Source: an uncultured Eubacteriales bacterium (lineage in GTDB: Bacteria > Bacillota > Clostridia > Christensenellales > Aristaeellaceae). From it: a stretch of DNA of 64,000 bases. The notes under the pieces were generated by a model. The model was not told where the DNA came from. It searched no databases and was given only the letters and a program-made list of their open reading frames with translations. Shown here piece by piece: positions 27,638 to 37,189 of the stretch. The DNA lies in the NCBI GenBank assembly GCA_900315585.1, contig OMZP01000014.1, forward strand, positions 1-64,000. Reading direction: 5' to 3'. Within the stretch, counting starts at the first letter, position 1, and each line of letters begins with the position of its first letter. The position numbers and the translations under genes were made by a program.

Positions 27638-28524
27638 CAGTAGCGCACCTTCCCTTCCGCGACGGCCTTCAGATGCTGGCCGTAGGGGCTCTTGCCGTAG
27701 CGCGCGGCGGATTCCATCAGCTTATCCCGGTCGATCCAGTGGTTGATGTAGGCGATCTCCTCCGGTGCGCTGATCTTGATGCTCTGGCGCTGCTCGATCA
27801 TGCGCACGAAGTCCGCCGCCTCCACCAGGCTGTCCATCGTGCCGGTGTCCAGCCAGGCGAAGCCCCGGCCCAGCAGCTGCACGGACAGGTTGCCCTGCTT
27901 CAGGTACATCTCGTTGAGGGTGGTGATCTCCAGCTCCCCCCGGGCGCTGGGCTGGACCTGGTGGGCCATGGCGGAGACGCCCTTGGGATAGAAGTAGAGG
28001 CCGGTGATGGCGTAGTTGCTCTTGGGGTTCTGCGGCTTCTCCTCCACGGAGATGACCTTGCCCTCCGCGTCGAACTCCACGATGCCGAAACGCTCCGGGT
28101 CGTTGACGTAGTAGCCGAACACCGTGGCGCGGCCGCTCTCCTCGGCGTCCGCCTTGGCGGCGCGCAGGAGGCGTCCGAAGCCGTTGCCGTAGAAGATGTT
28201 GTCGCCCAGCACCATGGCGCAGGCGTCGTCCCCAATGAATTCCTCGCCCAGCAAAAACGCCTGGGCCAGGCCGTCCGGCGAGGGCTGCACTTTGTAACTC
28301 AAATGGATGCCGAACTGGCTGCCGTCGCCCAGCAGGTGCTCGAAGCGGGGCGTGTCCTCCGGGGTGGAGATGATCAGGATGTCCCGGATGCCCGCCAGCA
28401 TCAGCGTGCTCAGCGGATAGTAGATCATCGGCTTGTCATAGACCGGCAACAGCTGCTTCGACGTCACCATCGTCAGCGGATAGAGCCGCGTGCCGGCGCC
28501 GCCGGCGAGAACGATTCCCTTCAT
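27637..28524 (-). CDS. rmlA: Glucose-1-phosphate thymidylyltransferase
   Basis: The 295-residue protein starts [18 protein letters not shown], followed by [19 protein letters not shown], as in all RmlA proteins. It makes dTDP-glucose. ATG at 28524 has AGGAGG eight bases upstream; the preceding in-frame TTG is ignored. It leads the rmlACBD set, the same gene order as in Geobacillus slg loci. Confidence 0.97.
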   Translation of the reverse strand: MKGIVLAGGAGTRLYPLTMVTSKQLLPVYDKPMIYYPLSTLMLAGIRDILIISTPEDTPRFEHLLGDGSQFGIHLSYKVQPSPDGLAQAFLLGEEFIGDDACAMVLGDNIFYGNGFGRLLRAAKADAEESGRATVFGYYVNDPERFGIVEFDAEGKVISVEEKPQNPKSNYAITGLYFYPKGVSAMAHQVQPSARGELEITTLNEMYLKQGNLSVQLLGRGFAWLDTGTMDSLVEAADFVRMIEQRQSIKISAPEEIAYINHWIDRDKLMESAARYGKSPYGQHLKAVAEGKVRY

Positions 28525-28546
28525 CAATTCTACCTCCTGTATGCTC

Positions 28547-29458
28547 TCACATCATCCCAAGGTATTTCAAATACATCTCCACACCCTCCCTCAGGGTATG
28601 GCACCGTACTCCCGTTGCCTTGACGATCTTGTCATTGTTGGCGATATTGCAACGGGCATCCACCTTTCTGGCGCTCTGGTAGTTGACATTCACCGAAAAG
28701 CCCAATTGCTCGAACAGGCGGATGATGTCATTTTGGGAAGTGCCAATGCCCGTGGAGACATTAAAGGTCTGTAAGCCGCCCTCGTACCTCAGCAGCACTT
28801 CCAGCATGCAGCAAACATCCTCAATGTAGATATAGTCCCGTACGACGCTGCCGTCTCCCCACACCTCCAGGGTCTGGTGATTCAAAACGCTCTTGACGAC
28901 GGCATCGATGAAGCCGACGCCCTTCATGTAATCCTGTCCCGGTCCATAGGGATTGCTGATGCGACAGGAGAGAAAGCGAGTGTGCTGCTGCTCATTAAAG
29001 GCGCGCATGGCCGTCTCGACGCAGACTTTGATGCTGCCATAGTGGTTGATCGGCCGAAGCGGATCTTCCTCGCGGAAGGGACGGTCATTGTATTTCCCGT
29101 AGGCTGTTCCAGCGGAAGAGAGGAACAGCAGCTTTCCACCGGTGCTTGCCAAACGATCCATCAGCTTGATCGTGTGCAGAAAATCGCCTGCGTAGCCCCT
29201 CAGATAGGTTTGGTTGGAATTGCCGGGATTGACAGTGGACAGTGCGTGGATGACGGCATCCTGGCCTTCCGTCAACACGTCCAGGGCGCTGTCTTCAAAA
29301 AAATTGCCTTCGTGATAGGCCACGCCGGGAATTGCCCGGTCCGGCAATCTCATGTCAAAAACCGAAACGACGTAGCCCTTCCCAGTCAGATAGCGGGCAA
29401 GGTTTTGTCCGATAAAACCCCCACCGCCCAGGATCATCACATTACCGTTATTTTTCAT
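28547..29458 (-). CDS. NAD-dependent epimerase/dehydratase (UDP-glucose 4-epimerase-like SDR)
   Basis: The 303-residue protein has [20 protein letters not shown] and the YGSIKVCVE (YxxxK) catalytic pair. Conserved [11 protein letters not shown] and [16 protein letters not shown] are of the GalE/WbpP type. ATG at 29458 lies 3 bases after GGA and overlaps the preceding glycosyltransferase by 11 bases. It probably makes one of the sugar donors of the backbone. The substrate is not evident. Confidence 0.87.
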   Translation of the reverse strand: MKNNGNVMILGGGGFIGQNLARYLTGKGYVVSVFDMRLPDRAIPGVAYHEGNFFEDSALDVLTEGQDAVIHALSTVNPGNSNQTYLRGYAGDFLHTIKLMDRLASTGGKLLFLSSAGTAYGKYNDRPFREEDPLRPINHYGSIKVCVETAMRAFNEQQHTRFLSCRISNPYGPGQDYMKGVGFIDAVVKSVLNHQTLEVWGDGSVVRDYIYIEDVCCMLEVLLRYEGGLQTFNVSTGIGTSQNDIIRLFEQLGFSVNVNYQSARKVDARCNIANNDKIVKATGVRCHTLREGVEMYLKYLGMM

Positions 29459-30671
29459 CTTCCTTAATCCCTTCGACGATGCTCTGGTACACCTTGTCCG
29501 TCTCACGATCCCAATCGGTGGCCGCTGAGAACTTCAGGCCCGCTTCCCGAAGCGCCTTCAGCTTCTCAGGGTGATTCAGGTAGTCTTCCAGGGTCCGGGC
29601 AATGTTCAACGGATCATTGTCGATGATGATGGCGTTGTTTTCATTGACCATCCAGGAATTGTTCTCGTCGCCCTGGGTGGCGATGACAGAGTTGGAGGCC
29701 ATGACCTCCAGCGGCAGCAGCGAAAGATTTGTCAGCGACATCACCAGGCAAATGTCACACTGTGCATACAGATCCGCCAGCTGATCCAGTGGAACGCTGC
29801 CGGCATTCAGATGTGTGAAGGGTATGAAATAATTGCTTACATCCCAGCCGGCAAACACGACCTCGATCTCCGGAATGCGCTGATGCAGTTCAAACAGCGC
29901 CAGCATGCCCAGCTCAAAGGCACGCCGGGGCGTGACGGGGCGGGCATAGAAGAATATGCGTTTGACGTTGTCCCGCTTCTCAATGGCGTGATACAGATCC
30001 TTGTCGTAGGAAAAGTGGAAGCTCTGGCATGACATGCCATATTCGCGCTCCAGCTTGTTCTTCAGCCAATCGCCCGCCGTGATGCCCCGGAAGCCGAAGC
30101 GATAGGTGTTCCCTGCCAGCATGTATTCAGAACCGACGGCATAAAAATAGGATTCAAAATCCTGCACAAAATAAAACTTGGAGATTGTGTTGTTGAAACG
30201 GCGAACGTAATACGCCGTGGACCAGGAAGTCGCCACGATGCCATGGCAGAACGGCATGTCATCTACGGAGTGATGCACCTCGATGCTGCTGTCCAGGATC
30301 GGGTATGCTTCGGTCAGGAATTCCTTCAGCGACTGATCCGACAGGAAATTGACCGGGCTCTCGATGTAAATCCGGTTCTTGATGCCCTTGCGTTCCAGGG
30401 CGGAAATGAAGCGGAAAATATTGATATGCCCGCCAGAACCCCGGCCCATCTCAGGAATGACCCAGTTCAGCTGGATCTGTCCTTCCCGGTTGGCCAGGTA
30501 ATCCGATTGGTTAAAGGGGAAGATCTGCTTCTCCAGCGCCATGCCAAAGACCTTCTCGACGTGCACCAGGGAAAAGCCGTCTGGGCTCTCCATCACCGAA
30601 TCCGGGATGCCGTGGTTGTTCTTCAGGTATCGCACACACTTTTTCAAAAACGCCCAATACTTCTTCATCAT
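29448..30671 (-). CDS. Rhamnosyltransferase-like glycosyltransferase (WsaF/GT4-like)
   Basis: The 407-residue protein has IQLNWVIPEMGRGSGGHINIFRF, then FYFVQDFESYF, a second Rossmann domain with RIFFYARPVTPRRAFELG, and the donor-side NLSLLPLEVMASNSVIAT. This pattern resembles WsaF, the dTDP-rhamnose-using beta-rhamnosyltransferase of the Geobacillus S-layer glycan. The rml genes directly downstream support rhamnose as donor. Linkage and acceptor are unknown. Confidence 0.82.
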   Translation of the reverse strand: MMKKYWAFLKKCVRYLKNNHGIPDSVMESPDGFSLVHVEKVFGMALEKQIFPFNQSDYLANREGQIQLNWVIPEMGRGSGGHINIFRFISALERKGIKNRIYIESPVNFLSDQSLKEFLTEAYPILDSSIEVHHSVDDMPFCHGIVATSWSTAYYVRRFNNTISKFYFVQDFESYFYAVGSEYMLAGNTYRFGFRGITAGDWLKNKLEREYGMSCQSFHFSYDKDLYHAIEKRDNVKRIFFYARPVTPRRAFELGMLALFELHQRIPEIEVVFAGWDVSNYFIPFTHLNAGSVPLDQLADLYAQCDICLVMSLTNLSLLPLEVMASNSVIATQGDENNSWMVNENNAIIIDNDPLNIARTLEDYLNHPEKLKALREAGLKFSAATDWDRETDKVYQSIVEGIKEDEK

Positions 30672-30692
30672 AACGCGTTCTCCCCCAATCCC

Positions 30693-31673
30693 CTATTTCT
30701 TGCGGTTTCTCTGCCGGTATTGCTGTGAAAACAGTCGATCCATACGCAGCTGCGTCTTCTGTGGCATATCCGCATACTTCCCGCCCAGATATCCCGCAAT
30801 GTGCCGATCCGTGTCCCTTCGGATCGCGTAACCAGCCCAGTAGAGTTTCTTGCCCAGCGGCAGGTCTATGTGGCGTATGTATCTCAAATCGCTGCGTATC
30901 AGCGCGGCCACCGCACGGGGGATCGCTCTGCCCCGAGGAACGATCCGATAGCCGTGGAGTTCATACAGCCCCTTATATTCGTCAAAATAACGTCTGAAAT
31001 ACTGTCTCAACGGAAAGTTGTGGGAATGATACACCGGCGCATGGGGACAGTAGACCTTGTGATAGCCCAGTTCCATCATCTTCTTGGTCCAGATCTGATC
31101 CTCGGCGAATTCCACATCCTCATAGGGGTACTGTTCAAATACGGACCGGCGAACACAGGCGTTGTTGTCCGACGAATAGGCCAGCAGGTGCCGATAGCCC
31201 TCTTCCTGGGCATATCGCTGCGGGTCGTCCAGCCAGTAATAGGTGTTGTCCATCCCGAAGCCATTGAAATGCATGGTGATGTCCCTGGCATCCAGAAGAT
31301 TGCAGCCCGGATAGGGATAGTGGATGCCAAAGCCCAACACACACTGATCATCCTGGCGGATGGCCCGGATCATCTGGTCGAGCCACTCGTCGGAGGCGGG
31401 CAGGGCATCCTGGGTGATGAAGAATATGAACTCGCCCGTGCCATGGGAAGCGGCGAGATTCCTCGTCCGGCCATGTCCAAATTCAGAGGGCTGGATCTGC
31501 ACCAGCTTGATCCTGGGATACTTTTGGATGATCTCCAGCGTATTGTCGACTGAACCGGAATCCACGCAGACGACCTCGTACTCCAAATCCGTCTTTTGAT
31601 TGAAGACTGCCTCCAGGACGCGGTCCAGCTGATCTCCGCCGTTCTTCGTGGGTATGCAAATCGTTACGTCCAT
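30693..31673 (-). CDS. GT2 rhamnosyltransferase-like glycosyltransferase
   Basis: The 326-residue protein starts MDVTICIPTKNGGDQLDRVL and has VCVDSGSVDNTLEII and EFGHGRTRNLA. It also has FITQDALPASDEW, where the QDA stretch is typical of bacterial rhamnosyltransferases. GGAGG is five bases before the ATG at 31673, so the longer frame is rejected. It lies between the WbdD-like gene and the WsaF-like gene and probably extends the rhamnan chain. Confidence 0.86.
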   Translation of the reverse strand: MDVTICIPTKNGGDQLDRVLEAVFNQKTDLEYEVVCVDSGSVDNTLEIIQKYPRIKLVQIQPSEFGHGRTRNLAASHGTGEFIFFITQDALPASDEWLDQMIRAIRQDDQCVLGFGIHYPYPGCNLLDARDITMHFNGFGMDNTYYWLDDPQRYAQEEGYRHLLAYSSDNNACVRRSVFEQYPYEDVEFAEDQIWTKKMMELGYHKVYCPHAPVYHSHNFPLRQYFRRYFDEYKGLYELHGYRIVPRGRAIPRAVAALIRSDLRYIRHIDLPLGKKLYWAGYAIRRDTDRHIAGYLGGKYADMPQKTQLRMDRLFSQQYRQRNRKK

Positions 31674-31696
31674 TCTGTCCTCCATCTGAACCCAAA

Positions 31697-33814
31697 TCAA
31701 TGTCTGCGCCAGAAAGGCTTGTGCTTCTCCAGTTCCGCCTGGGCGGCTTGCAGCGCCGCCTCCGCAACGGAGACCCGCTCCCAAAGCGCATCGTTGGCCG
31801 CGTGATATTCGTCCCGCTGCCGCGTCAGCTCCGCGGAGGCTTCATTCTGCGCGTCCAGCGCCGCCCGATATTCGTCCCGCTGCCGCGTCAGCTCCGCGGA
31901 GGCCTCGTTCTGCGCGTCCAGCGCCGCCCGATATTCGTCCCGCTGCCGCGTCAGTTCCGCAGACGCCTCGTTCTGCGCGTCCAGCGCCGCCCGATATTCA
32001 TCCCGCTGCCGCGTCAGCTCTCGGGAAGCTTCTATCTGTTTGTCAAGCGCATCCTTATAGGTCTGCACATCGTCATTCAGCCTGCGCGTCTCACTGACCG
32101 CGTTCAACATGGCCGCGGTCGTCATCGTTGCTTCCAACCCCTCCAGGGATCGATTCCGGAAATCCTCCAGTTTGTTGTTCACGCCGGACACATAAGCCTG
32201 GAAGCGCAGTTCCATCTGAAGATAGGTCTCGCGCAGTTCTTTGCCGATGCCCAGTCTATCCCAGATCCGTTCCCGTGTCTGCGAATCGAAGGCCGCCATA
32301 TCCAGATTGACCAGCAGCGCCCGGAAGATTATGAAGGAAAGGGGAACGCTGAAGGGCATGACCCACTCGTAATCCACGATCGTATGGACATCATGCTCTC
32401 CGATAAAGATATTGTCAAAGTTCATGTCCAGGTTCGTGACCGTCAGCGCATCCATTCCGTCCGGCAATTCTGGCGCACCGAAAAAGCGCCGGAACATGTC
32501 GTCCGCTTTGAATACCTCCGTACCGAAGGCACTTTTCAGCGCGTCCCGAAACCGCAGCACAGCCTCACAGAAAGCGTCCGCGTTGCCACCCATCCGGGAC
32601 AGCAGGTCCCGAAGGGTATCTTCGGCGTAGTATGGAAAATCCACCGTGCCGTCGTCGTTGACCCGACAGGGTGCGATCACTACCGAAGCGTCCGGCCTGA
32701 GTGCTCTGACGAGGGCATCATGGCAATGCAGCATGTTCTGTAAGTGAGGCACGGCCATGTCCGAAGCCGCCTTTTTGCGAACGACCTTGCCCTCCTTCGT
32801 CTCGAGGATCAGTGTATGGTGCCGGTACTCCGGCTTCCGCTCCACCGATGACTTGACGTAAACGACCCTTTCCTCCTGGTCCTGTTCCCTTTTGGTCAAG
32901 CGCACGAGGAAGGAATTTGCAAAGTCGCCGATCAGCCCCGCTTCAATCAGCGCGTCATCAACTCGATTCTCATCGAACAACCGCATCCGGTTGGCGTCAA
33001 AGCAATGCCAGTTGCGGTTCAGTTCGCCTTTCGCGGGCAGTTTCCTGTCGGAAAAGACTTTGATCGGGAACTTATAATCCGGGTAAGGGTAGAAATACTC
33101 GGATTCAAAACCGCAGGATGAGAAGAGCTCCGTCAGCCTCCGGCGGCTGAAGGTCACCGGGCCGTCGCGATGGGGATAGTTCTCCAGCCCTTCAAAGAAG
33201 CGCCCGGTGTGGTCTTCCCTGCAACCGGCCCAATACTTCAGGCCCAGCTGATTCTCAATGGCCACCAGCAATTCCCCGTCCGGACTCATCACCCCGTCGA
33301 TACATTCCAGCATGTACTTCTGGGGTTCGGGAGCGTCCGAAAACATCGCCGCGTATTCCAGCGCGCCGATCAGCAGCACATAGTCAAACTTGATGTCGAT
33401 GTGCTTCAGCACATCCTCGATCGCCCCGACACAGATCTCCAGGCCAGCGCAGTCCGCGTGACGGTAGGCATTGATCCTGCAGCGGCGAAGAGAAAGGTCC
33501 ACGGCGTAGACCTCCAGATCGCGGTTCAACAGTGCGCCTGTCACGGCGCCGCAGCCTGAACCAAGCTCCAGCACCTTCGCCCCAGATTTAAAGGGATACC
33601 AATAAATCAGGTTTTCCCTCGCCGGGGACAGATGGTACAGCAGCGGCCAGGAGCCCTCCCGCATGATGATATCGTTGTACTCGTCCGGCGTATGCTCCTG
33701 AACAATCTTCAGAAGTTGATTCTCCGTCGCGTCTCCATCGGAGTAGGCGTCCTCTCCCCTGTACCACTGTTTGTTCAGCCGGATCTTTCCAATGTTTTCA
33801 AACATTTCCGCCAT
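31697..33814 (-). CDS. WbdD-like methyltransferase-kinase-coiled-coil protein (probable chain terminator and length ruler)
   Basis: The 705-residue protein has three parts. Residues 75-250 are a class I SAM methyltransferase (VLELGSGCGAVTGALL at 81-96). Residues about 290-500 are kinase-like, with LDMNFDNIF (catalytic-loop D463 and N468) and VDYEW (metal-binding D481). Residues 530-700 are a coiled coil with 21-residue tandem repeats. In Escherichia coli O9a, WbdD has this same order; it caps the glycan by phosphorylation and methylation, and its coiled coil acts as a molecular ruler. Here the wzt and wzm genes lie directly upstream (6-base gap to wzt), which fits. Whether it truly phosphorylates is inferred; the HGD of classic aminoglycoside-type kinases reads NLD. 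Confidence 0.85.
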   Translation of the reverse strand: MAEMFENIGKIRLNKQWYRGEDAYSDGDATENQLLKIVQEHTPDEYNDIIMREGSWPLLYHLSPARENLIYWYPFKSGAKVLELGSGCGAVTGALLNRDLEVYAVDLSLRRCRINAYRHADCAGLEICVGAIEDVLKHIDIKFDYVLLIGALEYAAMFSDAPEPQKYMLECIDGVMSPDGELLVAIENQLGLKYWAGCREDHTGRFFEGLENYPHRDGPVTFSRRRLTELFSSCGFESEYFYPYPDYKFPIKVFSDRKLPAKGELNRNWHCFDANRMRLFDENRVDDALIEAGLIGDFANSFLVRLTKREQDQEERVVYVKSSVERKPEYRHHTLILETKEGKVVRKKAASDMAVPHLQNMLHCHDALVRALRPDASVVIAPCRVNDDGTVDFPYYAEDTLRDLLSRMGGNADAFCEAVLRFRDALKSAFGTEVFKADDMFRRFFGAPELPDGMDALTVTNLDMNFDNIFIGEHDVHTIVDYEWVMPFSVPLSFIIFRALLVNLDMAAFDSQTRERIWDRLGIGKELRETYLQMELRFQAYVSGVNNKLEDFRNRSLEGLEATMTTAAMLNAVSETRRLNDDVQTYKDALDKQIEASRELTRQRDEYRAALDAQNEASAELTRQRDEYRAALDAQNEASAELTRQRDEYRAALDAQNEASAELTRQRDEYHAANDALWERVSVAEAALQAAQAELEKHKPFWRRH
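31832..32020 (-). repeat. Three in-phase 63-bp tandem repeats inside the coiled-coil coding region
   Basis: Residues 599-619, 620-640 and 641-661 are identical 21-residue units beginning ELTRQRDEYRAALDAQ. A diverged partial unit lies on each side. At DNA level the copies differ at only a few positions. Twenty-one residues are three heptads, so gain or loss of a unit would keep both the reading frame and the coiled-coil register. Confidence 0.95.
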
Positions 33815-33820
33815 ATCCGC

Positions 33821-35122
33821 TTAATCCTCTTGGCCCCTCACGTTTTCATAGGTGACCTTTGATTCCACATCGTAGACGCCGATGGTGTTGTAATCAGAAA
33901 TCACCTGCAAGTGGCAAATATCATAGAGCCTGTGATGCACCTGCAGCTCCTCGCCCACAAAGCTGGTCGCGCCGAGAGAGAGGAAGTATTGTCCGCCCTG
34001 CAGGCGCATGACCTGTTTGAACCGGACAGTTCCAGAGGTTCCCTCCTGAACTCTTTCCAGCGTCCGGCCTTCCAGCATGGTGTTCGTACCGCAAAGGTCC
34101 GTGCCCTTCGGATCCTTGATCGTAAAGGCAAAGATCGGATTCTCAACCTTGTGATTGAAGTGGAATTTGATCACGATGGAGTAGGTGGAGCCCTTCATCA
34201 GCACGCTGGTCACCTCGCCGGCGTCATTGACGATTCCGAAATCATCGATGACGATATCCCGATCGCCGTACTCCACGTAATTTGGATTTTGCAGCACGCC
34301 GCTCTTCATCGCAACGGACTCCACTTCCCGGGCCTGTTCCTCCGGCACTTCGGTCCCTTCCGTCACCGTGGCAAGTCCGTTATCCTCGTCGTACTGATCG
34401 ACCAGGATCTTGCGGTAGATGTCCACCACCTTCTTGCAGTCTCCCAGGGCGACCTGCTTGCCCTTGTTCAGCAGCAGGCACCGATTGCAGTATTTGATCA
34501 CGCTGTTCAGGTCATGGGAGACGAAGAGGATCGTCTTCCCCTTCTGCATGAACTCATCAAACTTGCGGTAACATTTTGTCTGAAAAAAGATGTCGCCTAC
34601 GCTCAATGCTTCGTCGATGATCAGAATGTCAGGGTCCACGTTGATGGCCACGGCAAACGCCAACCTCGCAAACATGCCGCTGGAATAGATCTTGACGGGC
34701 TGATTGATGAATTCGCCGATCTCGGCAAAGTCGGCGATCATGGGGATGCGTTCGCGCATCTCCTCCTCGGTGTAGCCCATGATCTTTCCGTTCAGGATGA
34801 TGTTTTCAATCCCTGTATAATCCCCGTTGAACCCGGCGCCCAGTTCCAGCAGCGCGCTCACCTTGCCCTGGACGCTGAGCCTGCCGCCCGTGGGCTGGAG
34901 TACGCCGGTGATGATCTTCAGCAACGTGGACTTTCCGGACCCGTTCGTGCCGATGATGCCCAGGCACTCACCCTTCTCCAGCTGGAAGTTCACGTCCTCC
35001 AGTGCGGTAAACTGGCTGTGCAAACTCTTTCGGCGAAAGGAAAGGGCCTCCTTGAAGCGGTCGCTTTCCTTCTTGTAGGTATTATAGGTCTTGTTGATGT
35101 GTTCAACTTTGATAACCGGCAT
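33821..35122 (-). CDS. wzt: Polysaccharide ABC exporter ATPase with C-terminal glycan-recognition domain (Wzt)
   Basis: The 433-residue protein has Walker A GTNGSGKST at 58-66, the signature YSSGMFARLAFA and Walker B ILIIDEALS. Beyond the ATPase core (about residue 245) a C-terminal extension of about 180 residues has DRDIVIDDFGIVNDAGEV and SYSIVIKFHF-like beta strands, as in Wzt carbohydrate-binding domains. In O9a-type systems this domain recognises the terminal modification placed by WbdD, so its presence beside a WbdD-like gene is coherent. It pairs with the permease gene just upstream. Confidence 0.92.
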   Translation of the reverse strand: MPVIKVEHINKTYNTYKKESDRFKEALSFRRKSLHSQFTALEDVNFQLEKGECLGIIGTNGSGKSTLLKIITGVLQPTGGRLSVQGKVSALLELGAGFNGDYTGIENIILNGKIMGYTEEEMRERIPMIADFAEIGEFINQPVKIYSSGMFARLAFAVAINVDPDILIIDEALSVGDIFFQTKCYRKFDEFMQKGKTILFVSHDLNSVIKYCNRCLLLNKGKQVALGDCKKVVDIYRKILVDQYDEDNGLATVTEGTEVPEEQAREVESVAMKSGVLQNPNYVEYGDRDIVIDDFGIVNDAGEVTSVLMKGSTYSIVIKFHFNHKVENPIFAFTIKDPKGTDLCGTNTMLEGRTLERVQEGTSGTVRFKQVMRLQGGQYFLSLGATSFVGEELQVHHRLYDICHLQVISDYNTIGVYDVESKVTYENVRGQED

Positions 35123-35145
35123 GTATCAGTATTCCCTTCCAAGAA

Positions 35146-35949
35146 TCAGATGATATCGGCAAAGTGCACTTCCAGTCGCTTGAACAGCTTGTCGCTGGCA
35201 ACCAGCAGCACAATGACAATCATCCAAAAGTATACCGTCATGAAGGGGGTTTGGAAGAACCACTGCCCGTTCATAAAAGCCTGACGGTACCCGTCAATCA
35301 GATAGTACAGCGGATTCAACTTGAAGAGTATTAAAAACTGCTCCGGCAGCATGGACACATCCCACATCACCGGACAGGCCCACATCAAAACCATCAGCAG
35401 GATCTCCAGCAGCTGGGTGAAATCCCGGAAGAACGGGACCAGAGAACAGTTGATTTTGGCCAATGCAACCGTGATGCACAGCGTGCAGAACATATAGTAT
35501 GGAATCTGTACCATCGTCCAGCACAGCGGGAGCCCCCACAATACATACAAAAGCAGCACAAACAGCACGAAAAAACAGTGCACGATGGCCGCGGAAAGCA
35601 CTTTGACCGTCGGCAGAATCTCAATGTCAAACCGGACCTTCTTCACCAGATAGGAATACTCCAGCAGCGCATTGGCTCCGGACATGACCCCCTCGGAAAA
35701 GAAAAACCACACGATGATGCCGGGCAGCAGCCAAAAGGCATAGGGATAGATATTGCCAACGGGCGCAGCCCGTGCGATGATCGAAAACACGAAAATATAA
35801 ACGCTGGCCTGCACGATCGGCTTGACAAAGGCCCACATGACGCCCAGCTGCGAGCTGGCATACTTGCTCTTGAAGTCATTCAGAGCAAGGGACCAGGTCA
35901 TCTTGACGCTTTTCCTTAATTTCGAACTGCGAAGCTTCATAGTATCCAA
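35146..35949 (-). CDS. wzm: Polysaccharide ABC exporter permease (Wzm)
   Basis: The roughly 265-residue protein is an ABC-2 type permease with six hydrophobic segments. It has SQLGVMWAFVKPIVQASVYI, ALLEYSYLVKKVRFD (the conserved loop of Wzm/TagG proteins) and the C-terminal LFKLNPLYYLIDGYRQAF. It forms the membrane channel with Wzt. The frame can start at TTG 35949 (AAGGAG 12 bases upstream) or at ATG 35940. Co-location with the ATPase and the WbdD-like protein identifies the export route. Confidence 0.92.
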   Translation of the reverse strand: MDTMKLRSSKLRKSVKMTWSLALNDFKSKYASSQLGVMWAFVKPIVQASVYIFVFSIIARAAPVGNIYPYAFWLLPGIIVWFFFSEGVMSGANALLEYSYLVKKVRFDIEILPTVKVLSAAIVHCFFVLFVLLLYVLWGLPLCWTMVQIPYYMFCTLCITVALAKINCSLVPFFRDFTQLLEILLMVLMWACPVMWDVSMLPEQFLILFKLNPLYYLIDGYRQAFMNGQWFFQTPFMTVYFWMIVIVLLVASDKLFKRLEVHFADII

Positions 35950-35986
35950 GTCAGCTTCTGTCTCCTTTCAAATCATCAAAGCCGTC

Positions 35987-37168
35987 TCAATGCTTGGAGC
36001 GAATCCGTGCAACCGTTTTTTGAATGACGACTACAGGCGCTCTCAGTCCATAGCGATGAAGCCTCTCCACCGTCAGGGCGACAAGATTGCAGGCTTTGAG
36101 CACCGCCAGGGTTCCCCGCTTCGAGATCGGCAGAGCCTGAACGGGCTGAAACAGTGCCGGGTATTCTCTGAACAATTCCTGTCCAACGGACTCAGGGCTC
36201 AACTCGTGCGCTGCAATTTCGCAGCATTTCTGCCTCTGGGCTTCCCTGGTAACCGCATCCTCGATGCTGGAGCGAATCTGCTCGTACCACATCTGCGAAT
36301 CGTTGGCACAGAATCGGCCGTATCGCTCCCGGTCGGGAATGAAGGTGTAGGGCTCACAATCCGAATAGACCCCTGCGATCCCCGCCGCCGCGTACTCGCA
36401 GAATTTGTTGTAGTGCTTGCAGGCGTGAAAGGGCGTCCCTGGCATCGGCGCAAGACCGATGTCCCACGCCAGTTCATTCAGCTTCTGACGGTAGTGGTCG
36501 TAGTCCTCGCTGTAGGGAACACACTTTGCATCCAGCTGATTCGCAAAGGCGGGCACCGCTCCGAAGAATTCAAAGCGTACCTTCCCGCCATACTCTGCCT
36601 TGATTCGCAGCAGTGCTTGTTTCAGTATCTTCTCGATGTCCTCCGTCCGGTCGATGGAACCGGCAAAGCCGATCTTCACCGGCGCGCCGGGCTCATGGGG
36701 CCTGTATGCCACAGGATCCAGCGCCGGTTCCTCGATGCGAATCGCGGCGCGGCCGTCTGTGGCGTACTTTTCCAGGAGCCTGGGCGAGGGCGAGACGATC
36801 CCGTCGCTCATGGCGATCATGTCCCGGATGTTGCGCTGGATGCCCGGCTGGGCATAGAAGCTCGCACTGCTGACATTCAGCGGGATGTTCAGAAGGTCGT
36901 CGTCCAGGATGTAGGCCAGGAACCGGCCCGACCCCTTCAGCATCCGGGTCAGGCGGCGCTCATACCAGCTGTCCAGCCGACCCAGCAGGACGAGGTCCGC
37001 CCAGTCCAAATCGTCGGTCCTCAGCCGCATCTCCTGCACGGCGCGGTATTCCACCACGCCCTGTCGGGCCAGCGCCTCCATCTGGGCATGGCCGCACAGG
37101 CGGATGGAGGGGATCATCACGCGGTAGATCAGGAGCACGTGGGGCTTGCGCGCCGTGTTGTCACCCAT
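35987..37168 (-). CDS. Glycosyltransferase (GT-B fold, family 1/4-like)
   Basis: The 393-residue protein starts MGDNTARKPHVLLIYRVMIP. A C-terminal half with VKIGFAGSIDRTEDI, IGLAPMPGTPFHACKHYNKF and YAAAGIAGVYSD is typical of GT1/GT4 donor domains. The substrate is unknown. It may use dTDP-rhamnose or another donor for backbone assembly. It lies upstream of wzm in the same run. Confidence 0.8.
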   Translation of the reverse strand: MGDNTARKPHVLLIYRVMIPSIRLCGHAQMEALARQGVVEYRAVQEMRLRTDDLDWADLVLLGRLDSWYERRLTRMLKGSGRFLAYILDDDLLNIPLNVSSASFYAQPGIQRNIRDMIAMSDGIVSPSPRLLEKYATDGRAAIRIEEPALDPVAYRPHEPGAPVKIGFAGSIDRTEDIEKILKQALLRIKAEYGGKVRFEFFGAVPAFANQLDAKCVPYSEDYDHYRQKLNELAWDIGLAPMPGTPFHACKHYNKFCEYAAAGIAGVYSDCEPYTFIPDRERYGRFCANDSQMWYEQIRSSIEDAVTREAQRQKCCEIAAHELSPESVGQELFREYPALFQPVQALPISKRGTLAVLKACNLVALTVERLHRYGLRAPVVVIQKTVARIRSKH

Positions 37169-37189
37169 CTGTCCAATCCTCCCCCGCCC

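Noticed and set aside
31832..32020. Possible mobile or CRISPR-like repeat
   Set aside because: The 63-bp units are in frame and encode exact coiled-coil heptads, so they are part of the protein.
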